In this document: positions 1 to 5,521 of the stretch, piece after piece
Layout of the letters: every line of letters begins with the position of its first letter
Numbering within the stretch: position 1 is the first letter of the stretch
Assembly (NCBI GenBank): GCA_903895055.1
Contig: CAITSL010000029.1
Location: forward strand, 1 to 5,521
Source: an uncultured bacterium
GTDB taxonomy: Bacteria > Patescibacteriota > Minisyncoccia > Phycocordibacterales > UBA9973
DNA: 5,521 nucleotides
Direction of reading: 5' to 3'
The notes under the pieces: model-generated
What the model saw: the letters and a program-made list of their open reading frames with translations, nothing else
Told to the model about the DNA's origin: nothing
Databases searched by the model: none
Made by a program: the position numbers and the translations under genes

Positions 1-521
1 AGCGCAAAGAAACTGGTGAGCGAAAGCATCGGAATGGAAATATATCCACCAAATTCTGAAACGAGATGTTGATAGCAAGAAATCCCGGATAAATCACACG
101 CTCCTTGGTTCACACTGCCAAAATAATAAATGAAATTTTGATAAAGAGAGATGACGAAACCCACAGAAAGCATCGGTAGAGAATATTTTATGACATTTTT
201 CGCTTCACTTGACTGATTTTTAAAATTATTCCATAAAGCCACTCCGAAAATGAAAACTTGAGGGAAAAGAAAAATCCGCTGAAACCAACAAAGCTGGCAC
301 GGAACAAAATGAACAACTTCCGAATATACTAGAGAAAAGAGCGTCGCAAAAAGAGAAATCAGAAAACCGAGAACCAAGAAATGCTTTTCGATAAAATCGA
401 GCAAGGTGCTTTTTTTCGGGCTGAAAAAAAGCACCAGCAAAATAACTACAGCTAGAATTTGCAAAATTATTGCTCCCGTTCCCAAAAAAATATTTAGGTA
501 ATGAATCATATTTAAATTCAT
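1..521 (-). CDS. dsbB: DsbB/BdbC-family disulfide oxidoreductase, 3' end cut by the window edge
   Basis: Membrane enzyme expected to reoxidise a thioredoxin-like partner outside the cytoplasm and pass the electrons to quinone. My translation from the ATG at 521 gives 173 codons and stays open at base 1. The first redox pair lies in PCQLCWFQRI (C75, C78), matching the family's CxLCW-QR motif. The second is CDLSGISC (C142, C149), followed by FGGYISIPMLSL, the usual BdbC ending. Hydrophobic segments lie near residues 11-33, 48-66, 83-97, 114-134 and from 160 on; the first is extra relative to four-helix BdbC. The start lies 11 nt after the stop of the thioredoxin-like gene, which supports co-transcription and partnership. 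A second ATG at 509 is possible, and neither start has a Shine-Dalgarno. The family call is firm. The exact substrate is inferred from context. Confidence 0.88.
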   Translation of the reverse strand, partial: MNLNMIHYLNIFLGTGAIILQILAVVILLVLFFSPKKSTLLDFIEKHFLVLGFLISLFATLFSLVYSEVVHFVPCQLCWFQRIFLFPQVFIFGVALWNNFKNQSSEAKNVIKYSLPMLSVGFVISLYQNFIYYFGSVNQGACDLSGISCYQHLVSEFGGYISIPMLSLTSFFA

Positions 522-532
522 AAAATTTTTAA

Positions 533-928
533 TTATTTAGCTGTCGGTAAAACACAAGAAGTTTTTTCTGCCAAAGTGGCCAGCGGTATTTCTCCGTTCA
601 ACTGGGTGCCATCGGCAAAAATCCAAGTCGGATAACCTTGAATATTTTTATCTTTGCAAATTTGGGTCTGACCGTTACCATCCGGAGTAGAACATTCGAC
701 ATAAGGCAATAATTTTTCGGATGCGCCAAATAATTTTTTCTCGGACTGACAATGTGGACACCAAAAAGCGCCGTAAAAAACGGCTCCTTTATCTTTGAGA
801 CATGTGGCGAAAGCGTCGTAATTAACAGTACTTGCAGGACTCGAACCACGAAGAAGAAAAGTGCCGATGGCGCCGAGCACCAAAACGATGATAACAATAA
901 AAAAGATTGTTTTTTGTGTGATTTTCAT
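533..928 (-). CDS. Membrane-anchored thioredoxin-like protein of the VKOR-partner type
   Basis: Probable extracytoplasmic thiol-disulfide carrier of 131 residues. One N-terminal hydrophobic segment (about 8-26) acts as an anchor or uncleaved signal, and there is no lipobox. The thioredoxin fold follows from about residue 36, with the active site FWCPHC (C57, C60) and a cis-proline motif YPT (P100). Additional cysteines C43, C79, C91 and C125, with the stretches YGAFWCPHCQ and PYVECSTPDG, are characteristic of the thioredoxin domain fused to vitamin K epoxide reductase in cyanobacteria and plants. Here it stands alone and is followed 11 nt later by a DsbB-type oxidase, the likely partner that keeps C57/C60 oxidised. 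It starts 28 nt after the cupredoxin gene. That gap and the end of the cupredoxin gene contain a possible promoter, and no Shine-Dalgarno is present. Whether it oxidises proteins generally or copper proteins in particular cannot be told. Confidence 0.88.
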   Translation of the reverse strand: MKITQKTIFFIVIIVLVLGAIGTFLLRGSSPASTVNYDAFATCLKDKGAVFYGAFWCPHCQSEKKLFGASEKLLPYVECSTPDGNGQTQICKDKNIQGYPTWIFADGTQLNGEIPLATLAEKTSCVLPTAK

Positions 929-935
929 AACATTA

Positions 936-964
936 ATTATAACTTAATAATAAATTTTATTCAA
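936..964 (-). promoter_or_regulatory. Candidate internal promoter for the thioredoxin-like/dsbB pair
   Basis: Reading on the minus strand, TTGAAT (964-959) and TATAAT (941-936) are separated by exactly 17 bp. The -10 is a perfect consensus and the -35 matches 4 of 6. Initiation about 7 nt downstream would fall at or next to the ATG at 928, giving a leaderless message. The -35 overlaps the last codons of the cupredoxin gene. The region is very AT-rich, so a chance match is possible. Confidence 0.4.
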
Positions 965-1373
965 ACTTGATATCAAATGGATACATACCCATACCGCAAG
1001 TACCTTGGAAAGTGCCGACTGATTGTGCCCCAATATCAATATCGGTCGTGCCGGACATAGGCAAATTGCGGCTGATATTCAAATTCGGAATCCTGATGGA
1101 AGAGGAACAATCAAAAGTGCCGTTGGTGTTCACTCGCAAAATAGTGGGAACCCCCGCTTTCGCGACACTGTGTACCGGACTATATCCACCTTTGGCTTTG
1201 ATCTCAATAATCTGCTTGCCGTCAACCGCCATAGAAACATTGTTGGCGTTTTCTTCATTCTTGGAACTGGCTACTTTAGATCTTCCGGTAAAATTAATTG
1301 CGAAAAAGATAGCGAGAGCTGCAACGATAATGGCAATAATGATTATTAAATTTTTTTTACTTGATTTATCCAT
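957..1373 (-). CDS. Membrane-anchored cupredoxin-like copper protein (CupA-like)
   Basis: A 138-residue protein with a lysine-rich N-terminus, one hydrophobic segment (about 9-28), a polar linker (about 30-50) and a single cupredoxin-like domain (about 53-138). The domain carries GGYSP (62-66), a cysteine in FDCSS (C89) and the C-terminal loop CGMGM (C126, M128, M130). No His ligand is placed as in blue copper proteins; a Cys-Cys-Met-Met set suits Cu(I). From memory, Streptococcus pneumoniae CupA, an anchored Cu(I) chaperone encoded with CopA, uses two cysteines 37 residues apart and the same CxMxM loop. The spacing here (89 to 126) is also 37. The gene begins 4 nt after the HMA-DsbD_2 gene, so the two are almost certainly translated together. 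Likely role: to accept or buffer Cu(I) at the outer membrane face. The fold is inferred from motifs, and the function from family and context. Confidence 0.8.
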   Translation of the reverse strand: MDKSSKKNLIIIIAIIVAALAIFFAINFTGRSKVASSKNEENANNVSMAVDGKQIIEIKAKGGYSPVHSVAKAGVPTILRVNTNGTFDCSSSIRIPNLNISRNLPMSGTTDIDIGAQSVGTFQGTCGMGMYPFDIKFE

Positions 1374-1377
1374 AAAG

Positions 1378-2415
1378 TTAGAAATTAAAAATCGGCGGTA
1401 AAATATTAATCACGACCAAGGCATTGATCAAATTAAAAAGCGCAAATAGTATCACAATGAGTCCTGCCGTTTTGAAGAAAATTCCTGCTTTAGGACTTTT
1501 CCCTATGGAAAAAGAACTGAAGGACAACAATCCCAAAACCGGAAGGGTGCCCAGAGCAAAGGCAAGCATCGTCAAAGCTCCAGTTGTAAAACTTCCGGTG
1601 GAAAGAGCATAGATTTGCATTGATTGAGTAAAGCCACAGGGTAAAAAGAAAGTTACCACTCCGACCAAAAGCGGAGTTAAGGTATGGTTTAATTTTGACA
1701 CTTCCATTGCATGACGCGACAAAAATCTCGGCATGCCTGGTTGCAATTTTTTTGCCCAAGGAAAAACATCCAGTAAGTTTATGCCTAAAATAAGCATTAC
1801 AATCGCGACGATAAAGCCTAAAACAAATGTTCCCACAGTATTCAATTGAAAAGCAGAACCAATCGCCCCGATAACTCCACCCAAAATAAAGAACGAAACG
1901 ATTCTTCCAAGATGAAACAAGATTTGTGGTTTTACTCGATCCCCACCTTTAGCAAAACTAGCCGACATCGAAAGAAGAAGCCCTCCGACGACAGCCATGC
2001 AAGAAGAAAGTGATGCGATAATACCTACTACAAAAGCAGTGCCATAAGAAACTTTCGTCACATTCACTAAATTTACCAATCCGATTTTTTGCAAGAATAT
2101 GTAAAGTGCCACAAATAGAATTGTGATCGGAAAAGCGTAATAAAATTCTTTCCAGTTTATTTTTTTCTTTCCTCTTTCATCGGGACCTTCGGCAAATAAA
2201 GTATAACCATGTTTTACAAGCACTGTATTTAATTCTATTGCAATATCATCTGGCAATCTATTGCCAAAATCCCCAGTTATCTCAACCAAATTTGAATGCA
2301 AACTTGCTTTAACCTCACTAATATAAGGAAATTCCTTAAGTTCACTCTCCGTCATTAACTCGCACGCTTTGCAATGCATGCCCTCTATATGAAATTGATA
2401 TTTTTGTTGTTCCAT
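1378..2415 (-). CDS. HMA domain fused to a DsbD_2/TauE-SafE-like membrane domain
   Basis: A 345-residue fusion. Residues about 5-75 are a heavy-metal-associated domain with the Cu(I)-binding motif GMHCKAC (C15, C18). After a charged linker come about six or seven membrane segments (roughly 93-108, 123-150, 165-190, 193-215, 246-270, 278-298, 312-338). They match the DsbD_2 family (Pfam PF13386, often labelled sulfite exporter TauE/SafE). The first family cysteine is in SSCMAVVGG (C139), and the second is in FFLPCGFTQ (C260), followed by the conserved MLAFALGTLPVL. The family motif usually has a second cysteine in the first box, which is valine here (V143). C139 and C260 could form a membrane redox pair as in CcdA/DsbD, or be copper ligands. 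The gene lies 39 nt after copA and 4 nt before the cupredoxin, so a copper role is likely; sulfite export is not supported. Electron transfer versus copper transfer cannot be decided from sequence. Confidence 0.85.
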   Translation of the reverse strand: MEQQKYQFHIEGMHCKACELMTESELKEFPYISEVKASLHSNLVEITGDFGNRLPDDIAIELNTVLVKHGYTLFAEGPDERGKKKINWKEFYYAFPITILFVALYIFLQKIGLVNLVNVTKVSYGTAFVVGIIASLSSCMAVVGGLLLSMSASFAKGGDRVKPQILFHLGRIVSFFILGGVIGAIGSAFQLNTVGTFVLGFIVAIVMLILGINLLDVFPWAKKLQPGMPRFLSRHAMEVSKLNHTLTPLLVGVVTFFLPCGFTQSMQIYALSTGSFTTGALTMLAFALGTLPVLGLLSFSSFSIGKSPKAGIFFKTAGLIVILFALFNLINALVVINILPPIFNF

Positions 2416-2454
2416 AAAATAATTTTTGTAATTCTAACACATTAAAAATAATTC

Positions 2455-4743
2455 TTATAATTTCTTTGCTTTGATCCGCAAAGAGTTCGACACGACCGAA
2501 ACGGAAGACAAGGCCATGGCCATACCGGCAAAAACTGGATTGAGTAGCCAACCAAAAAATGGATAAAAAAGTCCGGCTGCGAGCGGAATACCTACAATAT
2601 TATAAAAGAAGGCCCAGAAAAGATTTTGTTTAATGCCCCGCATGGTTATTTTGGAAAGTTTAATCGCTTTGGCAAGTTTTGAAATATCTCCGTGAAGTAA
2701 AGTAATCCCCGCGGATTCTATCGCCACATCCGTGCCGGTACCCATCGCGATCCCGACATCAGCTTGGGCAAGTGCCGGCGCATCGTTGACCCCATCGCCC
2801 GCCATGGCAACTATATTGCCGTCAGCTTGCAGGGATTTTACGATGTCCAATTTATTTTCTGGCATAACTTGCGCCAACACCTCGTCGATCCCGACCTGTC
2901 TTGCGATATATTCGGCAGTTTGCTTGTTATCTCCGGTAAGCATGACAACTTTTATACCAAGCTTATGCAAATCGGCGACCGCTTGCTTAGATTCCGGCTT
3001 AAGAGCATCATAAATCATCACGAAGCCGAGAACTTTTTCGCGAGTCATGAGCACCACCGGCGTTTTTCCTTCTAAGGTAAATTTATCTAATTGCTTGGTG
3101 TCAAAAGATAATTTTAAATCTTCTATTAGTCCAGCCCCGCCGACAAAATATTCCGTCTTGTCTATCGTCCCTTTCAATCCCCTGCCCTTGATACTTTCGA
3201 AACTGGAAACAGTTTCCAGAGCTAGATTTTTTCCTTTAGCGTAATCTAAAATAGCATGCGCGATGGGGTGTTCTGATTTATTTTCGAGAGTTGCCAGAAT
3301 AGAAATTTGTTCTTCATTTAAATTTTCGATATCGACAAGTTCCGGCTTGCCTTTGGTGATCGTGCCGGTTTTGTCTACCACGACAATATTTACTTTGTGA
3401 AGTTTTTCCAAGGTTGCCGCATCTTTAATCAAAATTCCCTCTTTCGCGCCCTTACCGACACCGACGATGATAGCTGTCGGCGTCGCAAGCCCTAGAGCAC
3501 AAGGACAAGCGATCACGAGGACGCTCACAAAAGAAACTAGGCCAAAAGACAGGGCTTTGGCTATACCGAGCGGACCTGAGCCGAGGAGCAGCCACAAACC
3601 TAAAGACAAAAAGGAAATTATTAAAACAATAGGCACAAAGATACTTGAAATCTTATCTGCCAATGCTTGAATTGGCGCTTTGGACCCTTGCGCTTCTTCC
3701 ACCATTTTAATAATGTGGGCAAGCATTGTTTCGGAACCAATCTTGGTCGCTCTAAAATTAAAAGAACCACTCTCATTTATTGTTCCGGCAGAAACTATAT
3801 CCCCTGCCTTTTTATGAATCGGCATCGGCTCGCCTGAAATCATACTTTCATCTACATAAGAATCTCCTTCTATCACCACCCCGTCAACCGGAATTTTCGC
3901 TCCCGGTTTTACAATAATAATATCTCCGTGAGTGACTTCATTAACGGAAATTTCTGTCTCCACGCCATCCCGAATGACAAAAGCGGTTTTTGCCTGCAAG
4001 TTTAAAAGTTTTTCGATTGCATCACCGGTTTTTAATTTTGATCTTGCTTCCAAATATTTTCCAAGAGCAATAAAAGTGATAACGATTATAGTTATATCGA
4101 AATAAGTTTGTCCTACATTCAGAAAACTTTTGAGCGAGCCTGCAAAAAGAGTCACAAAAACACTATATAGATATGCGACTGAAGTCCCTATCCCGATCAA
4201 AGTATCCATATTCGCCACCCCATGATGTAAAAATCGATAGACACCCAAAAGATATGGCCTGCCAACAACAAATAAAGTATAGGTTGCCATGATCGGCAAA
4301 ATATACATAAAAAGTTTTTTTAACCAGAGAGTAGGTTCTCCGACCAATTCGTACTGCATTAGAATATCCCAGGTCATAATAAAAAGACTGATGATTGCCA
4401 GTGGGATTGCAGACAGCACTTTTGCTTTCATCTTATGAATTTCAGCCAGCTTTTCATTTTTGGATTGGCTAAGCCCTAAATGTTCTCTGTGTTCATCTTC
4501 GGTCATATGCATATTTTCCGCGCTTTCATCTTCGATTATTAAAGAATAGCCATAGGGTTCTATTTTTTTTGAAAGACTTTCCGGAGTTATTTTGGATTCA
4601 TCAAAAGATACTTTGACCGACTCGTTGCCGTAATTTGCAGATGCGAAAATCACTCCTTCAGTTTTCTTGAAAGTTTTTTCGATGATCCCTGCGCACGAAG
4701 CGCAATGCATTCCCCTGATTTTGAAAGTTTTTATATTCTCCAT
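2455..4743 (-). CDS. copA: Cu(I)-exporting P1B-type ATPase CopA
   Basis: An inner-membrane pump that expels Cu(I) from the cytoplasm using ATP. It is 762 residues long, normal for a form with one metal-binding domain. An N-terminal HMA domain (about 4-70) carries GMHCASC (C14, C17). The actuator loop has SGEP (303-306), where TGE is more usual. The transport site is CPC (413-415) in membrane helix 6. The phosphorylation motif DKTGT starts at D457, HP is at 492-493, TGDN at 603-606 and GDGVNDAP at 649-656. YN (714-715) and MALSS (743-747) in the last two helices complete the Cu(I)-specific P1B-1 signature. The linker between HMA and helix 1 has a short Met/His cluster (78-88). The ATG is 1 nt after the csoR stop, which indicates translational coupling and control by CsoR. 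No clear Shine-Dalgarno is seen. The function is secure from motifs; silver may also be a substrate. Confidence 0.97.
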   Translation of the reverse strand: MENIKTFKIRGMHCASCAGIIEKTFKKTEGVIFASANYGNESVKVSFDESKITPESLSKKIEPYGYSLIIEDESAENMHMTEDEHREHLGLSQSKNEKLAEIHKMKAKVLSAIPLAIISLFIMTWDILMQYELVGEPTLWLKKLFMYILPIMATYTLFVVGRPYLLGVYRFLHHGVANMDTLIGIGTSVAYLYSVFVTLFAGSLKSFLNVGQTYFDITIIVITFIALGKYLEARSKLKTGDAIEKLLNLQAKTAFVIRDGVETEISVNEVTHGDIIIVKPGAKIPVDGVVIEGDSYVDESMISGEPMPIHKKAGDIVSAGTINESGSFNFRATKIGSETMLAHIIKMVEEAQGSKAPIQALADKISSIFVPIVLIISFLSLGLWLLLGSGPLGIAKALSFGLVSFVSVLVIACPCALGLATPTAIIVGVGKGAKEGILIKDAATLEKLHKVNIVVVDKTGTITKGKPELVDIENLNEEQISILATLENKSEHPIAHAILDYAKGKNLALETVSSFESIKGRGLKGTIDKTEYFVGGAGLIEDLKLSFDTKQLDKFTLEGKTPVVLMTREKVLGFVMIYDALKPESKQAVADLHKLGIKVVMLTGDNKQTAEYIARQVGIDEVLAQVMPENKLDIVKSLQADGNIVAMAGDGVNDAPALAQADVGIAMGTGTDVAIESAGITLLHGDISKLAKAIKLSKITMRGIKQNLFWAFFYNIVGIPLAAGLFYPFFGWLLNPVFAGMAMALSSVSVVSNSLRIKAKKL

Positions 4744-4744
4744 T

Positions 4745-5008
4745 TTATTTTCTTTTCAAACTATAAACTTTCAGCATTTCTTTAGTGGCTTTTTCGACTT
4801 GACCTTTTTTTATCTGTTTTACCAAACAAGTGCCTAAGTGTCCTTCCATTAATTTGTCTTCAATATTTGAAAGAGCTTGCTTCACCGCAGATGTTTGCGT
4901 AATAATGTCTATGCAATAAACACCTTCTTCTATCATTTTTTGCAGTCCTCTCACTTGCCCCTCGATTATTTTTAATCTTCGCACCAGAGACCCTTTATTT
5001 GTTTTCAT
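4745..5008 (-). CDS. csoR: Copper-sensing transcriptional repressor CsoR
   Basis: A cytoplasmic, all-helical repressor of 87 residues that releases DNA when it binds Cu(I). The copper ligands of the family are all present: C32, H57 and C61 in VYC and EGHLGTC. Relative to Mycobacterium tuberculosis CsoR (C36, H61, C65) each is shifted by 4. The second-shell residues Y31 and E77 fall at the same offset from Y35 and E81. This separates it from the nickel/cobalt sensor RcnR and the persulfide sensor CstR, which lack the central His. It is the first gene of the cluster and ends 1 nt before copA. A perfect palindrome fits its operator 11 bp upstream of its own start, so it should repress itself and the whole cluster. 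The ATG at 5008 is favoured because the promoter ends 6 nt upstream and the protein aligns from its N-terminus. Confidence 0.96.
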   Translation of the reverse strand: MKTNKGSLVRRLKIIEGQVRGLQKMIEEGVYCIDIITQTSAVKQALSNIEDKLMEGHLGTCLVKQIKKGQVEKATKEMLKVYSLKRK

Positions 5009-5014
5009 AAATCC

Positions 5015-5043
5015 AGTATATACCCCCTAGGGGGTATTGTCAA
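5015..5043 (-). promoter_or_regulatory. Promoter of the csoR-copA operon
   Basis: On the minus strand, a perfect -35 TTGACA (5043-5038) and a -10 TATACT (5020-5015) are separated by exactly 17 bp. Only 6 nt lie between the -10 and the csoR ATG, so transcription should start at or within a base or two of the start codon and give a leaderless message. The spacer is occupied by the CsoR-type palindrome. Confidence 0.88.
5020..5037. promoter_or_regulatory. CsoR operator, perfect 18-bp palindrome
   Basis: ATACCCCCTAGGGGGTAT is a perfect inverted repeat centred between 5028 and 5029. It has the TACCCC/GGGGTA arms typical of CsoR-binding sites in front of copA genes. It covers the whole promoter spacer and one base of the -10, so bound CsoR would directly block RNA polymerase. 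The G/C block stands out sharply from the AT-rich surroundings. Binding itself is inferred. Confidence 0.88.
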
Positions 5044-5071
5044 ATCACCTACTGTGGATAAAGTGGCCAGA

Positions 5072-5099
5072 TTGAAAAATTGGCTAAATATGATAGTAT
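5072..5099 (+). promoter_or_regulatory. Candidate promoter for the divergent membrane-protein gene
   Basis: TTGAAA (5072-5077) is followed after 16 bp by TAGTAT (5094-5099). The -10 is preceded by TGA, giving an extended -10 (TGn) element. The expected transcript would start near 5106 and carry a leader of about 40 nt with a Shine-Dalgarno. It does not overlap the CsoR palindrome, so copper control is not indicated. TATGAT at 5089-5094 is an alternative -10 but has no suitably spaced -35. Confidence 0.4.
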
Positions 5100-5135
5100 T
5101 GAAACGAAAAAGAGCGATGTTGTTCTTTTAAAAAC

Positions 5136-5140
5136 GGAGG
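5136..5140 (+). promoter_or_regulatory. Strong Shine-Dalgarno of the divergent gene
   Basis: GGAGG lies 6 nt before the ATG at 5147. It decides this start over the in-frame ATG at 5171. It is the only clear Shine-Dalgarno in the window. Confidence 0.85.
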
Positions 5141-5146
5141 TATCTC

Positions 5147-5521
5147 ATGAAAATCAAAAGGATTGATTTGATGGAGATAGCCACTACGCTCCGTCAAAAA
5201 ATAAAATTTGGATTACCGGAATTAGTATTGGCTTTATACACATTGGTCTCTTGGATTACAAGACTATATACGCCAGAAATAATTAAAGACTTTCATTGGT
5301 TTAGGGCATTACAAGTTACCCTTGGAATATCCATTTTCCTTACTTTCACTTTTATTATTGGTTCCAATATTTTTAAAGTAGATTGGTATGGGAAAAAATC
5401 AGAAAAAGGATTGATCATCACTGTAGTAAAATTCTTTTCAGAAAACATTAGCAAAGAGAAACTTTTACGCTATTTCTTTTTTCTGGATGGATTTCTATTT
5501 TTTATTTTTTCCAGAAATGGA
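5147..5521 (+). CDS. Unrecognised multi-pass membrane protein, 3' end cut by the window edge
   Basis: My translation from 5147 gives 125 codons and remains open at the last base. I do not recognise the family. The N-terminal 20 residues are basic and amphipathic (MKIKRIDLMEIATTLRQKIK). Hydrophobic segments follow at about 24-38, 55-73 and 107-122. Loops rich in Lys and Trp (DWYGKK, 79-84) lie between them, and there are no cysteines in the visible part. The gene is divergent from the copper operon, has its own candidate promoter and a strong Shine-Dalgarno, and shows no metal-binding motif, so it may be unrelated to copper. The reading frame is convincing from the ribosome binding site, the length without stops and the membrane pattern. 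No function is proposed. Confidence 0.75.
   Translation, partial: MKIKRIDLMEIATTLRQKIKFGLPELVLALYTLVSWITRLYTPEIIKDFHWFRALQVTLGISIFLTFTFIIGSNIFKVDWYGKKSEKGLIITVVKFFSENISKEKLLRYFFFLDGFLFFIFSRNG

Noticed and set aside
967..1401. Long plus-strand open frame opposite the cupredoxin gene
   Set aside because: It is the antisense shadow of a gene with clear cupredoxin motifs and operon context, and it has no recognisable domain.
1378..2415. Naming the HMA-DsbD_2 protein a sulfite exporter
   Set aside because: The label comes only from the broad TauE/SafE family name; the HMA domain, conserved cysteines and copper neighbours point away from sulfite.
957..2415. A frameshift splitting one HMA-DsbD_2-cupredoxin protein into two
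   Set aside because: The cupredoxin has its own start, basic N-terminus and membrane anchor, and the upstream protein ends with a normal last helix and stop, so two intact genes are more likely.
2431..2436. TAGAAT with an upstream TG, a possible extended -10 before the HMA-DsbD_2 gene
   Set aside because: No reasonable -35 at 16-18 bp, and the 39-nt gap is short and AT-rich; read-through from copA explains expression more simply.
5053..5061. Perfect DnaA-box 9-mer (TTATCCACA on the minus strand)
   Set aside because: A single copy with no cluster of further boxes, no AT-rich unwinding repeats and no dnaA or dnaN nearby, so an origin is not supported.
1..5521. Recoded UGA (glycine or tryptophan), as known in some CPR lineages or mycoplasmas
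   Set aside because: No in-frame UGA interrupts any of the genes, GGN and TGG codons are used normally, and every complete gene stops at TAA.

Overview
The window is a copper-handling gene cluster from an AT-rich bacterium (by eye about 40% G+C, not counted). Six genes lie head to tail on the minus strand, and a start fragment of one divergent gene sits at the right edge. All genes read through in the standard code, and all five complete genes stop with TAA. Bacterial-type promoters and a CsoR repressor make it bacterial. The compact layout, the near absence of Shine-Dalgarno sequences in the main cluster and the style of the DsbB and thioredoxin-like proteins suggest an uncultured Patescibacteria/CPR (Parcubacteria-like) genome. 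That assignment is inference; the window holds no phylogenetic marker.

Layout in transcription order, right to left: a sigma70-like promoter whose 17-bp spacer is filled by a perfect 18-bp CsoR-type palindrome (5015-5043); csoR, a copper-sensing repressor (5008-4745); copA, a Cu(I) P-type ATPase (4743-2455); a fusion of a heavy-metal-associated (HMA) domain to a DsbD_2/TauE-like membrane domain (2415-1378); a membrane-anchored CupA-like cupredoxin (1373-957); a membrane-anchored thioredoxin-like protein of the type usually fused to VKOR (928-533), with a possible promoter of its own; and a DsbB/BdbC-type quinone-dependent thiol oxidase cut by the left edge (521-1). Gaps are 1, 39, 4, 28 and 11 nt, and no terminator is visible inside the cluster.

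Proposed working: copper binds CsoR and releases it from the promoter spacer. CopA then exports Cu(I). The HMA-DsbD_2 protein and the anchored cupredoxin probably form a second module that binds, passes on or keeps reduced the copper at the outer face of the membrane. The thioredoxin-like protein and DsbB form an oxidative disulfide pair in the same compartment. The combination resembles in logic the Scs (suppressor of copper sensitivity) loci of enterobacteria but uses different proteins.

On the plus strand, a gene with a strong Shine-Dalgarno begins at 5147 and runs off the right edge. It encodes an unrecognised multi-pass membrane protein. The 138-nt divergent intergenic region (5009-5146) holds both promoters. 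No RNA genes, mobile elements or CRISPR arrays were seen.
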